Source: CAZBEA01 sp964519355 (lineage in GTDB: Bacteria; Patescibacteriota; Microgenomatia; Levybacterales; GWA1-39-11). Taken from it: DNA of 20,582 nt. Each line of letters opens with the position of its first letter. The first letter of the stretch is position 1. This document shows positions 1 to 7,019 of the stretch, one piece after another. Under the pieces are notes generated by a model. It ran no database searches, had not been told where the DNA came from, and saw only the letters and a program-made list of their open reading frames with translations. The DNA is taken from contig CAZFJW010000018.1 of the NCBI GenBank assembly GCA_964519355.1, forward strand, positions 1 to 20,582, read 5' to 3'. The position numbers were made by a program, and so were the translations under genes.

Positions 1-32
1 AGTTTTGTTGCAGTACTTCGATATTTAAAATA

Positions 33-1235
33 GTGCAGAAAATATTCAATATTACACTTCAGATACTGATGGTATTTGCAATATTTGGTTTTGCAGGGCA
101 TGTTTTGGCACAAACTCCAACTCCGGGAACAGAATACGAAAAACAAAAACTTACCCAAATTCAAGAACTTCAAGGAAAAGTTGATGAACTCCAAAAACAA
201 GGCAAGACACTTTCCAATCAAATTGATATTATGAATAAACAAATTCAGATTACCGAGCTGCGTATTGGTGATACAAATGAAAAAATTGATGAATTAGGTG
301 AGGATATAGATTATACATCTCTCAAAGTTGCGACATTAGAAAAAGAAATATTAATATCGACCAAAAGACTTCTTGAGAGAATGAATGCAGTACAAAAAGT
401 AGGGAAAATGGAGGCGTGGCAGATTTTTCTTACTTCAACAAATGCTGAACAGTTCATAACAAGGCTAAAATATCTTAAAATCGTACAGCTGAATGATCAT
501 AAGATGCTTTATTCAGCTGAGCAGGCACGAGTAACATATGAACAAGAAAAAGCAATTCTTGAGGAAAAGCAGCAAGAACAAGAAGAGTTATCAAATGAGT
601 TAGAAAATTATACCAACAAACTAGAGCAGGATAAAAAATCAAAAGATCAGCTGTTGCAGGTTACAAAGAATTCAGAAAAAGAGTACCAAAAAAGGCTTTC
701 TGATGCTCTTCGCGAGTTAAGACAAATACAGGCTGCTGCTAAAGTTCTTATTTCTGAAGAGCCAAAGGATGTTAAAAAAGGAGACGCGATTGGTTTAATG
801 GGAAGTACAGGATATTCATTTGGCGCCCATCTGCATTTTGGTGTGTATGGAATTACTTCTCTTGATCAATACAATTATTATTCAGGACATGTAAATCCTT
901 TAGACGTTTTGGAGAATAGATCGGTAAATTGGTCAACTGATTGCAGTTCTGACCCATCAGGCAACAGCAATACCGGAAATGGATCATATGCCTGGCCTAT
1001 GTCAACGTCAGGACTTTATATTACACAAGGGTATGGCCATACGTGCTACAGTGATGTCTACTATAAGGGACAACCCCACCCAGCATACGATATGTATAAT
1101 AGTTCAAATATTGTTGTAACTGCAGCTCAAGATGGCAAGGCATATTTTTGCCGCAACTGCACAGGTGATGGAGCAAATGGAGTCTTTATTTTCCATTCAG
1201 ATGGAAAAATGACTTTGTATTGGCATTTACAATAA
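33..1235 (+). CDS. Exported coiled-coil protein with circularly permuted M23 (LytM-type) peptidase domain
   Basis: A 400-residue exported protein, probably a zinc peptidoglycan endopeptidase or an EnvC-like activator of wall hydrolases acting outside the membrane. Residues 1-26 form a signal peptide ending VLA|Q. Residues 35-235 are rich in E, K, Q and L with coiled-coil spacing. The C-terminal part carries M23 signatures in reversed order: first the usual C-terminal half (VKKGDAIGLMGSTG, then HLH at 266-268, ending near NPLDVL), then a Ser/Gly/Asn linker, then the usual N-terminal half (ITQGYG, H349-x3-D353, and YWHL with H398) at the very C-terminus. The five residues expected at an M23 active site are therefore all present but permuted. 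The start is GTG at 33, because no start codon lies in frame upstream within the window; the gene could begin before the window edge. The fold and export calls are firm; catalytic activity is inferred. Confidence 0.85.
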   Translation: MQKIFNITLQILMVFAIFGFAGHVLAQTPTPGTEYEKQKLTQIQELQGKVDELQKQGKTLSNQIDIMNKQIQITELRIGDTNEKIDELGEDIDYTSLKVATLEKEILISTKRLLERMNAVQKVGKMEAWQIFLTSTNAEQFITRLKYLKIVQLNDHKMLYSAEQARVTYEQEKAILEEKQQEQEELSNELENYTNKLEQDKKSKDQLLQVTKNSEKEYQKRLSDALRELRQIQAAAKVLISEEPKDVKKGDAIGLMGSTGYSFGAHLHFGVYGITSLDQYNYYSGHVNPLDVLENRSVNWSTDCSSDPSGNSNTGNGSYAWPMSTSGLYITQGYGHTCYSDVYYKGQPHPAYDMYNSSNIVVTAAQDGKAYFCRNCTGDGANGVFIFHSDGKMTLYWHLQ

Positions 1236-1246
1236 TCTAGAATTTC

Positions 1247-1291
1247 TTAGTTCCGAATCCCCCAAAGAACTGATTCTTTTAATAAATTTTT
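1247..1291 (+). terminator. Weak terminator-like hairpin
   Basis: TTAGTTC (1247-1253) can pair with GAACTGA (1267-1273), one pair being G-T, across a 13-nt loop. It is followed by the T-rich but interrupted run ttcttttaataaattttt. It lies just after the M23 gene stop and before a candidate promoter, which suits a transcription boundary. The stem is only 7 bp and AT-rich. Confidence 0.25.
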
Positions 1292-1326
1292 CTGAATGAT
1301 TTGATTTGTCTCGGTATTAATTTTTT

Positions 1327-1355
1327 TCTACATTTTTAACAACAAATTTTATACA
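1327..1355 (+). promoter_or_regulatory. Candidate promoter for the Thr/Pro-rich exported protein
   Basis: TCTACA (1327-1332), a 17-bp spacer and TATACA (1350-1355) resemble a sigma-70-type promoter. The -10 box ends only 9 nt before the ATG at 1365, so a transcript would begin at or next to the start codon. There is no Shine-Dalgarno sequence, which fits a leaderless message. Motif resemblance only. Confidence 0.35.
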
Positions 1356-1364
1356 CTAAATAGT

Positions 1365-2255
1365 ATGAAGTGTATGGTGGTCATTGTTGCATTGTTCATC
1401 TTCATGAAGATCTGCACAAGTGAATCAATGGCCGCATCTATGATGCTGCAGAGTGCTCAGTCAAACCTGGGCATGGATCAAGAGTTGTCCATACAAGCAT
1501 CTCTCACTATTCAAACAGCTGACTCAACAAACTATTATTTACGTGCAATGTTTTTCAAGGATGGAACTTCAAGTTACTGTGGTTATACATGGAATGGATC
1601 TGAATGGTTTAAGGGGCCATATTCATCAAATGAAGGCTGGAAAAAGTTACAGAAGATAACAATAACGAATAATTCTTGGAATGGTGAGTTAAAGGCAAAA
1701 ATTGATCCAGAGGACTCAGGCTGTAAAGAGTCGGGAGTGTATAAATTAAAAATTCAACGATACAATGAAAATTCTGGATCTTCAACTGTAGACGAACAAA
1801 ATGAGATTGTGTTAAATATTACAGTTCCGACACAAACCCCAACACCTCAGCCCACATCCAAGCCAACTCCAACAGCAAAACCGACACCCACCACAAAACC
1901 TGCTGCAACAATTAAACCAACTTCAGTATCTAAAATCCAAAACAGCTCAGTCCAAACAGATAATCTTAAAAGTATGCCTACCGTAGCTGATTTAGTATTC
2001 AGAGAGGAAGATGAGGCTGATGTATTGGGAGAAGCTACAACGGCTGGGGATATTAATAACATGTTGAAAATTGCAACAGGGGCAGCTTATGAGAAGAGCA
2101 AATTGGGTCCATCTGTTACTAAAAAAAATGATGATGCAAAGGGCTTAAAAAGTACAAGAAAATCCATAATGTTTGGTGTTGGAGGAATTTTATTACTTTT
2201 CTCATCCTGTGGTATACTCGTCATGCGAAAATTCCAAGATTCAGGTGAAAAATAA
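1365..2255 (+). CDS. Exported, membrane-anchored Thr/Pro-rich protein of unknown function
   Basis: I do not recognise a characterised family. The 296 residues read as a surface protein. There is an N-terminal signal sequence (about 1-24, ending SMAA). A globular region of about residues 25-155 has alternating hydrophobic stretches, two Cys (72 and 120), and a beta-sandwich look. A Thr/Pro/Lys linker follows (155-188), containing four six-residue repeats. An acidic segment then holds DVLGE (219-223). A single transmembrane helix (about 268-287) is followed by a short basic tail. This layout suggests an extracellular domain held off the membrane by a stiff wall-spanning stalk. The stop overlaps the start of tsaE by 11 nt, yet the functions look unrelated. 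A candidate promoter lies directly upstream. Confidence 0.75.
   Translation: MKCMVVIVALFIFMKICTSESMAASMMLQSAQSNLGMDQELSIQASLTIQTADSTNYYLRAMFFKDGTSSYCGYTWNGSEWFKGPYSSNEGWKKLQKITITNNSWNGELKAKIDPEDSGCKESGVYKLKIQRYNENSGSSTVDEQNEIVLNITVPTQTPTPQPTSKPTPTAKPTPTTKPAATIKPTSVSKIQNSSVQTDNLKSMPTVADLVFREEDEADVLGEATTAGDINNMLKIATGAAYEKSKLGPSVTKKNDDAKGLKSTRKSIMFGVGGILLLFSSCGILVMRKFQDSGEK
1857..1928 (+). repeat. Four 18-bp coding repeats (hexapeptide xKPTPT)
   Basis: Four consecutive six-codon units encode SKPTPT, AKPTPT, TKPAAT and IKPTSV inside the exported protein. The first two are nearly identical and the last two are decayed. This is a stalk-like low-complexity linker of the kind found in wall-spanning proteins, not a mobile element. 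Confidence 0.7.
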
Positions 2256-2694
2256 AACTACTACAATAATAACTCGAAGTGCTGATCAAACCGAAAGTGC
2301 TGGTGAAGCATTTGCTTCCCAAGTAAAATCAGGGGATATTATTTGTCTGTATGGAGAGCTTGGTGCTGGAAAAACAACATTCGTGCGAGGTTTTGTACGA
2401 GGTTTAGGATTTGAAGACAGAGTCATGTCACCTACATTTACAATAATAAGAACATACCATAAAAATGGTGATAGAGAATTACGTTGTTATCACATTGATC
2501 TTTATCGCATTGAAGATGGAAAATCAAATGTTCAAAGCTTAGGAATTGAGGATATTTTTGCTGATAAGAATGCAATAGTATTAATTGAATGGCCCGAAAG
2601 AATGAAGGAATTGCTTCCCGAAAAAAGATGGGATGTTATATTCAATGTGACAGGTGATTCTGAAAGGTTAGTAAAATATATTAACAATGAATAA
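2245..2694 (+). CDS. tsaE: tRNA t6A biosynthesis ATPase TsaE
   Basis: TsaE is the P-loop ATPase that works with TsaB and TsaD to place threonylcarbamoyl on A37 of ANN-decoding tRNAs in the cytoplasm. Counting from the GTG start at 2245, the protein has 149 residues, the usual family length. It shows the Walker A motif GELGAGKTT (37-45), SPTF (62-65), HIDLYR (83-88) and EWPER (115-119), all TsaE hallmarks. The frame stays open upstream to a TTG at 2173, but that would add 24 residues with no family match and a longer overlap with the preceding gene, so GTG 2245 is preferred. It overlaps the previous stop by 11 nt and tsaC by 8 nt, so it is translationally packed with the t6A genes downstream. 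Confidence 0.93.
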   Translation: MKNKTTTIITRSADQTESAGEAFASQVKSGDIICLYGELGAGKTTFVRGFVRGLGFEDRVMSPTFTIIRTYHKNGDRELRCYHIDLYRIEDGKSNVQSLGIEDIFADKNAIVLIEWPERMKELLPEKRWDVIFNVTGDSERLVKYINNE

Positions 2695-3280
2695 AGTAAC
2701 AGAAAATGAGGCTATAACACTATTTTTACAGGGTAAAATTGGAATTTTTCCGACAGATACTGCTTTTGGAATTGGGTGTATTATTGACAATGAATCGGCG
2801 GTAAAACGACTCTTTTCCATTAAAAATAGACCAGAAAATAAGCCCACCCCGGTTCTTGTAAACTCAATTGATATGGCACAAGATTTGCTTCAAAAAAAGT
2901 TTTCTTCCAAAGTATTGTTGCTAGTGAAAGAGTATTGGCCTGGCGGACTGACTCTTGTTTTGGATTGTAATAACGAAAAAATTCCAAGTCTCGTGAGAGG
3001 TGGAACAAAGACCTTAGGGGTAAGAATACCAGATAGTCAAATGATAAAAGATATCATCACAAAAATGAATAAACCACTCCTTGCACCATCTGCAAATTTT
3101 TCAGGTGAGAAGACGCCTTTTTCGAAAGAAGATCTCGATCCTAATCTTATAAGTCTTGTTGATTTTTATCTAGATGGCGTGTGTAATGGACAAAAATCTT
3201 CAACGGTTCTTGATTGTACAAGTGAACCATTCACAATTCTAAGACAGGGCGCGATAGTTATTGATGACGCATTGTTATGA
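2687..3280 (+). CDS. tsaC: Threonylcarbamoyl-AMP synthase (TsaC/Sua5/YrdC family)
   Basis: This enzyme makes threonylcarbamoyl-adenylate from threonine, bicarbonate and ATP, the first step of tRNA t6A formation. The 197 residues match the short TsaC form without the extra C-terminal Sua5 domain. Visible YrdC-fold signatures are the N-terminal PTDTAFGIG (22-30), KNRPENKP (46-53) with the conserved Lys/Arg nucleotide-binding residues, a WPGGLT segment (84-89), GVRIPD (111-116) and APSANFSGEKTP (133-144). The gene overlaps tsaE by 8 nt and tsaB by 4 nt (ATGA), so the three are very likely co-transcribed and translationally coupled. Nothing looks degraded. Confidence 0.92.
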   Translation: MNKVTENEAITLFLQGKIGIFPTDTAFGIGCIIDNESAVKRLFSIKNRPENKPTPVLVNSIDMAQDLLQKKFSSKVLLLVKEYWPGGLTLVLDCNNEKIPSLVRGGTKTLGVRIPDSQMIKDIITKMNKPLLAPSANFSGEKTPFSKEDLDPNLISLVDFYLDGVCNGQKSSTVLDCTSEPFTILRQGAIVIDDALL

Positions 3281-3591
3281 TTACTTTATACATAAATACT
3301 ACAGATAGATTTGAGAGTGTAATACGGCTGGTTGTCGGTAAAAAGAATTTTGAAAAAAAATTGAAATCAGAAAAACCAATGTCTGAGAAGGTATTGGTGT
3401 TAATAAAGTCTGTATGCGATGAAGCAATAATAGAACCTCAAGAAATAGATAATATAGAGGTTTCTACAGGCCCTGGTTCTTATACTGGGATTAGAGTGGG
3501 GATAGCAATTGCAAACGCATTGGGGGTTTCGGTACATGCAAAAATTAATGGTCAAAGTTTTGGAAAACTTGCTGAGGCGACATATTCGTAA
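3277..3591 (+). CDS. tsaB: TsaB, N-terminal lobe only
   Basis: TsaB is the non-catalytic partner that holds TsaD in the t6A-forming complex. The signature TGPGSYTGIRVG is intact at residues 64-75, in the right place after an N-terminal strand-rich region. The protein is only 104 residues, whereas typical bacterial TsaB has roughly 220-230, so the second lobe is missing. The reading frame ends in two consecutive TAA codons and the next gene starts 12 nt later, so there is no room for the lost half and no sign of a frameshift. The position after tsaE and tsaC supports the identity. I infer a shortened but functional form in which the lobe contacting TsaD is kept. Confidence 0.85.
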   Translation: MITLYINTTDRFESVIRLVVGKKNFEKKLKSEKPMSEKVLVLIKSVCDEAIIEPQEIDNIEVSTGPGSYTGIRVGIAIANALGVSVHAKINGQSFGKLAEATYS

Positions 3592-3603
3592 TAAAGTATA
3601 TCT

Positions 3604-4563
3604 ATGAAAGAATTTCTGCGCCATTTATTTATTCCTCACCATAGAAATAATTACAGGGGGAAGATACTTCATCATTCAACGCTTTTCGTATTGATACTTT
3701 TTCTTACTTTTTCAAGTTTTTCTACAATTTCGCTAAAACATATTTCCAAAGATGTTTTAGGTATCGCATATTCGATTACGGATAGTGACATGCTGGGGTA
3801 TGTGAATAAGGCCAGGTCTGAAAATAATTTACAACCGCTTGTTATGAATGATATTCTCTCACAAGCAGCTCTTGCAAAGGGGAAGGATATGTTTTCTAAA
3901 AACTATTGGGCTCACTTTGCTCCAGACGGGACTTCGCCATGGTACTTTATTAGAAATTCTGGTTATCAATATACATATGCAGGAGAGAATTTAGCGAAGG
4001 GATTTACTGAATCAAAAGATGTAGTTGACGCATGGCTTGCCTCACCCTCGCATAGAGAGAATATTCTTTCAGATAAATATCAAGATATGGGATTTGCAAT
4101 TCTCGAGGGAAATCTGCAGGGAGAAGACACGATTCTTGTTGTTCAGATGTTTGGTAAGAATCCTTACACAGAAACAGCAGCTATACCAAGTGAAAATAGT
4201 TTTGCAGCAAATCAAGAAAATGCTGTTGGAAATGAACTTGTGCCTGTAAATCAAGAACCGGCTTTGGAAAACGTTGCTGAACAAAAATCTGGTGATATTG
4301 CAAGTGTGCCGCAGGAAGCCGGTGTTCAGGCTGCGTCTGAAGAGCGAAGCGTAGTAGCAAAACCTCTAATAAATATTGCTCCAATTGCCAGAATGATCAG
4401 TATAGGTCTTGTTTCTGTACTTCTATTTGCATTTATACTTGATGTTTTTGTCATTGAAAGGAAAAAAGTTCCTCGACTTGTGGGTCATAATCTAGACCAT
4501 ATGATGCTTTTTCTTCTGTTTTTGATAGTTTTGATAACCCAGGGTATTGGTGTTATTCTATAA
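3604..4563 (+). CDS. Membrane-anchored CAP-domain (SCP/PR-1-like) protein
   Basis: The 319-residue protein has an N-terminal transmembrane segment (about 25-45), a CAP domain (about 60-187), an Ala/Glu/Gln-rich linker (about 188-255) and two more transmembrane helices (about 263-283 and 298-318). CAP hallmarks are visible: an N-terminal helix with VNKARSENNLQPL, H104 in WAHF, GENLAKG with E128, and SPSHRENIL with H150. These are the two His and a Glu of the CAP pocket. The domain should lie outside the cell. CAP proteins bind lipids or ligands or act as proteases in some lineages; the role here is unknown. KDVLG follows the first helix at 49-53, a motif also present in the exported protein at 1365-2255. 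Confidence 0.85.
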   Translation: MKEFLRHLFIPHHRNNYRGKILHHSTLFVLILFLTFSSFSTISLKHISKDVLGIAYSITDSDMLGYVNKARSENNLQPLVMNDILSQAALAKGKDMFSKNYWAHFAPDGTSPWYFIRNSGYQYTYAGENLAKGFTESKDVVDAWLASPSHRENILSDKYQDMGFAILEGNLQGEDTILVVQMFGKNPYTETAAIPSENSFAANQENAVGNELVPVNQEPALENVAEQKSGDIASVPQEAGVQAASEERSVVAKPLINIAPIARMISIGLVSVLLFAFILDVFVIERKKVPRLVGHNLDHMMLFLLFLIVLITQGIGVIL

Positions 4564-4566
4564 CGT

Positions 4567-4833
4567 ATGAAAGAAACCACTCTAACACATGATCTTCACT
4601 ATGTAGTTCAGTTTTTAATATTAATTTTAGGTTTTTCGTATATTCTTTTTTTCCAGGATCGCATTTTTTATAGATTGGCGGTATGTGGAGTAACTTTAAT
4701 TTTGTACTGCGCAATTGCTTTTTTTCACCAAAAAATCCATCATTCACTTGATAAAAAAATTGTGCTAGAATATGTTTTAATGAGTCTGCTGCTTTTTGCA
4801 GCATTTTTCTTTTCAGCTAGTTCTTATTTATGA
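4567..4833 (+). CDS. Small three-helix membrane protein of unknown function
   Basis: The 88-residue ORF starts 4 nt after the CAP gene and overlaps rfbA by 4 nt (ATGA), positions expected of a real gene. It is almost entirely hydrophobic, with likely transmembrane helices at about 12-29, 33-53 and 66-87 and short loops containing His and Lys (HQKIHHSLDKK). I recognise no family. Its last 20 codons also contain a candidate promoter and a terminator-like hairpin for the sugar cluster downstream, so the DNA here may do two jobs. It could be an auxiliary membrane partner of the CAP protein. Confidence 0.65.
   Translation: MKETTLTHDLHYVVQFLILILGFSYILFFQDRIFYRLAVCGVTLILYCAIAFFHQKIHHSLDKKIVLEYVLMSLLLFAAFFFSASSYL
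4743..4771 (+). promoter_or_regulatory. Candidate promoter for the nucleotide-sugar cluster
   Basis: TTCACT (4743-4748), a 17-bp spacer and TAGAAT (4766-4771), with a TG one base upstream giving an extended -10 (TGCTAGAAT). Transcription would start near 4778, about 50 nt before rfbA. It lies inside the upstream membrane-protein gene. Support is motif match only, though both boxes and the spacing are good. Confidence 0.45.
4787..4813 (+). terminator. Terminator-like hairpin just ahead of rfbA
   Basis: TGCTGC (4787-4792) pairs perfectly with GCAGCA (4798-4803) over a TTTTT loop and is followed directly by TTTTTCTTTT (4804-4813). This is the stem-plus-U-tract form of an intrinsic terminator. 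It is embedded in the last codons of the small membrane-protein gene and sits between the candidate promoter and rfbA. It could end the tsa/CAP operon or attenuate entry into the sugar operon. The stem is short (6 bp). Confidence 0.45.
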
Positions 4834-5564
4834 AAGGTATGATTCTTGCGGGTGGTAAAGCAACCCGTCTCAGGCCCCTCACGTACGTTACAAACAAACA
4901 TCTTCTTCCGATTTATAACAAACCGATGATTTATTATCCTCTTGAGTCCATGCAAAAAGCTGGAATTAAAGAGGTACTTGTTTCATCTTCACCTGATCAT
5001 GCAGGTCATTTCGCCAATCTCTTAGGCGGTGGAGAAGAATTTGATTTAAGAATTTATTATGCAGTCCAAAAAGAACCTGGTGGTATTCCTCAGGCTATGA
5101 ATCTTGGAAAAGAATTTGCAAAAGGTGAAAAACTCCTTGTTATTTTGGGAGATAATATTTTTAATTATCCCTTAAAAGAAGTTGTTGAGAAATTTGAAAA
5201 ACAAGACCGAGGAGCAGTCGTTTTTGGAATTAACAAAGATACAGAGTCACGTCAATATGGTGTAATTGAGATAGATAGTGATGGGAAAGTGTTATCTATT
5301 GAAGAAAAACCTGAACATCCCAAATCCCCAATTGCCCAGTCTGGAATTTATATGTATGATGAGCGTGTTTTTGACTTTATACGAGATTTAAAGCCTTCAG
5401 GCAGAGGCGAGCTTGAAGTAACAGACCTCAATAATTTTTACCTTCAAGAAGGAACACTGAGATGTGAAATTTTAGATTGGTGGATTGATGCTGGGACATC
5501 CCACGATGAATTGTTAAATGCGAACAAAATGGTATACGAGAAAGTTCAGAATGGAGAGTTATAA
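4830..5564 (+). CDS. rfbA: Glucose-1-phosphate thymidylyltransferase (short RmlA type)
   Basis: The enzyme converts glucose-1-phosphate and dTTP to dTDP-glucose, opening the dTDP-deoxysugar route in the cytoplasm. The 244 residues correspond to the short RmlA form, which lacks the C-terminal allosteric extension of the roughly 290-residue type. The nucleotide-binding loop is LAGGKATRLRPLT (6-18), with Ala where many relatives have Gly. Then come KHLLPIYNKPMI (23-34), the metal-binding LGDN with D108 (106-109), EEKPEHPKS (158-166), GRGELEVTDLN (191-201) and WWIDAGT (217-223). It overlaps the upstream gene by ATGA and is followed 3 nt later by rfbB. Confidence 0.93.
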   Translation: MKGMILAGGKATRLRPLTYVTNKHLLPIYNKPMIYYPLESMQKAGIKEVLVSSSPDHAGHFANLLGGGEEFDLRIYYAVQKEPGGIPQAMNLGKEFAKGEKLLVILGDNIFNYPLKEVVEKFEKQDRGAVVFGINKDTESRQYGVIEIDSDGKVLSIEEKPEHPKSPIAQSGIYMYDERVFDFIRDLKPSGRGELEVTDLNNFYLQEGTLRCEILDWWIDAGTSHDELLNANKMVYEKVQNGEL

Positions 5565-5567
5565 AAT

Positions 5568-6599
5568 ATGAAACTACTTGTTGCCGGCGGCGCCGGATTT
5601 ATTGGCTCAAATTTCATAAGATACATGCTTCAGGCTCATCCTGAATACTTAATTGTTAATTACGATAAGTTAACATACGCAGGAAATCTTGATAATTTGA
5701 AGGATGTCGCGAGCAATCCACAATATAAGTTCATTCAGGGAGACATCATAGACTTGGACGGCTTGAATCGCGCAATTTCTGAAAATGAAATTACTCATGT
5801 TATTAATTTTGCTGCAGAAACTCATGTGGACAGATCTATTCATGGGGGTTCAAAGGATTTTGTTATGACAAATACCTTAGGGGTTCAGATGATATTGGAT
5901 TCTGTACGATTTAATAACATCCAAAAATTTGTTAATGTTTCAACCGATGAAGTATATGGATCATTAGGTCTTGATGAGGATCGAAAATTTACAGAGTCAA
6001 CTCCAGTATGGCCTAATATGCCGTACGCCGCAGCAAAAGCAGGAGGAGATTTGATGTGTAATGCATATTTCGTAACACATAAAGTACCAGTAATTGTGAC
6101 TCATTGTTCAAATAATTATGGTCCATATCAATTTCCTGAAAAATTAATTCCATTTTTTGTATTCAAATTGTTAAAAGGTGAAAAAGTCCCAGTTTATGGA
6201 GATGGACTCAATGTTAGAGATTGGATTCATGTTATAGATCATGCAATGGCTTTGGATCTACTTCTTCATGAGGGCAATGCTGGTGAGACCTACAATATTG
6301 GGGTAGATAATGAAAGAAATAATTTAGAAATTACAAAAATGATACTTTCCATTATGGGATTTGGGGAAGATAGAATTGAATATATTCAGGATCGCCCCGG
6401 ACATGATAGGCGATACGCGATTGACGCAACTAAAATAACAAATCTTGGTTGGAAGCCTGAGTATTCACATGATAAATTTGAAGAAGGACTGCGTGAGACT
6501 ATTGAGTGGTATAAATCGAACACTGAGTGGGTTGAAAATATTTGGAATAAGAAAAAAGATGAGATGAATAAATTCCAAGAGCAGTACAAGACAAAATAA
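5568..6599 (+). CDS. rfbB: dTDP-glucose 4,6-dehydratase
   Basis: RmlB oxidises dTDP-glucose at C4, removes water across C5-C6 and yields dTDP-4-keto-6-deoxyglucose using bound NAD+. The 343 residues contain the Rossmann motif GGAGFIG (7-13), the NAD-binding Asp in NYDKLTYAG (31-39), AAETHVDRS (82-90), the catalytic T126-D127-E128 in STDEVYG, the Y153-x3-K157 pair in YAAAK, and NNYGP (182-186), all diagnostic of RmlB. GGAG at 5553-5556 may act as a distant ribosome binding site. The C-terminus has a charged tail containing MNKFQ, which reappears as the first five residues of the next gene; both genes are in the same frame with one stop between them. Confidence 0.95.
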   Translation: MKLLVAGGAGFIGSNFIRYMLQAHPEYLIVNYDKLTYAGNLDNLKDVASNPQYKFIQGDIIDLDGLNRAISENEITHVINFAAETHVDRSIHGGSKDFVMTNTLGVQMILDSVRFNNIQKFVNVSTDEVYGSLGLDEDRKFTESTPVWPNMPYAAAKAGGDLMCNAYFVTHKVPVIVTHCSNNYGPYQFPEKLIPFFVFKLLKGEKVPVYGDGLNVRDWIHVIDHAMALDLLLHEGNAGETYNIGVDNERNNLEITKMILSIMGFGEDRIEYIQDRPGHDRRYAIDATKITNLGWKPEYSHDKFEEGLRETIEWYKSNTEWVENIWNKKKDEMNKFQEQYKTK

Positions 6600-6625
6600 A
6601 CCAACTGCATGAACAAATTCCAAAA
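6564..6625 (+). repeat. Pair of 17-bp direct repeats spanning the rfbB/cupin junction
   Basis: ATGAATAAATTCCAAGA (6564-6580) and ATGAACAAATTCCAAAA (6609-6625) match at 15 of 17 positions, lie exactly 45 bp apart and are in the same reading frame. The first encodes MNKFQ in the rfbB tail; the second is the start of the cupin gene. This suggests a small in-frame tandem duplication at the gene boundary. Confidence 0.55.
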
Positions 6626-7019
6626 ATTTACCCTTAAAACTTTCGAATCTGACAAAATTCACCTAACCCCAATCGAATTAAAAGAGTATATAGATTTTGA
6701 GCCAAAACGGCTTTATTACGTTACAGATGTTCTAGGAAGTACAGGCGCTCACTGTCATTTTGAAGAAAAAGAATTTTTTACCATAATTACTGGAACTTGT
6801 GTGGCTACTATTGATCAGGGAAATGGAATTGAAGAAATCCCCATGAGTAAAGGTGACTCGATCTATACAGCAAATTACGTTTGGCATGGGTTTAAAAATA
6901 TTTCTGAGGATTTTATTTTGCTCGCAGTATCTTCTACAAATTACCGCCCAGATAGAAGTGATTATCTCGAAGATTATGAGGAGTATTTAAAAGTTAGAGA
7001 TAAGGGGCTGGCATTATGA
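6609..7019 (+). CDS. FdtA/WxcM-type cupin, probable dTDP-4-keto-6-deoxyhexose isomerase
   Basis: The 136-residue single cupin domain fits the FdtA/QdtA (WxcM-like C-terminal) family better than RmlC. It shows KRLYYVTDVLG (33-43), the paired histidines of AHCHF (H48 and H50), EFFTIITG (55-62), NYVWHGF (89-95) and a C-terminal RSDYLEDYEEYLK (116-128). FdtA-type enzymes move the keto group of dTDP-4-keto-6-deoxyglucose between C4 and C3. RmlC 3,5-epimerases are about 180 residues and carry different motifs. It lies between rfbB and an RmlD-like reductase, overlapping the latter by ATGA, exactly where RmlC would be expected. No aminotransferase, the usual FdtA partner, is in the window. Family call likely; exact reaction uncertain. 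Confidence 0.75.
   Translation: MNKFQKFTLKTFESDKIHLTPIELKEYIDFEPKRLYYVTDVLGSTGAHCHFEEKEFFTIITGTCVATIDQGNGIEEIPMSKGDSIYTANYVWHGFKNISEDFILLAVSSTNYRPDRSDYLEDYEEYLKVRDKGLAL

Noticed and set aside
33..1235. M23 protein as a degraded pseudogene or frameshifted pair
   Set aside because: One uninterrupted frame carries both half-domains with all motif residues intact, so permutation explains it better than decay.
1857..1928. CRISPR-like or mobile repeat array
   Set aside because: The units are adjacent 18-bp coding repeats of a Thr/Pro linker with no spacers and no flanking mobile genes.
1847..2062. Open frame of 71 codons on the - strand with Val/Gly-rich repeats
   Set aside because: It is the antisense image of the Thr/Pro repeat linker; repetitive codons keep that strand open by chance.
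2173..2244. N-terminal extension of TsaE to a TTG codon
   Set aside because: The extra 24 residues are out-of-frame coding for the upstream membrane helix and are not found in TsaE; GTG 2245 gives the normal length.
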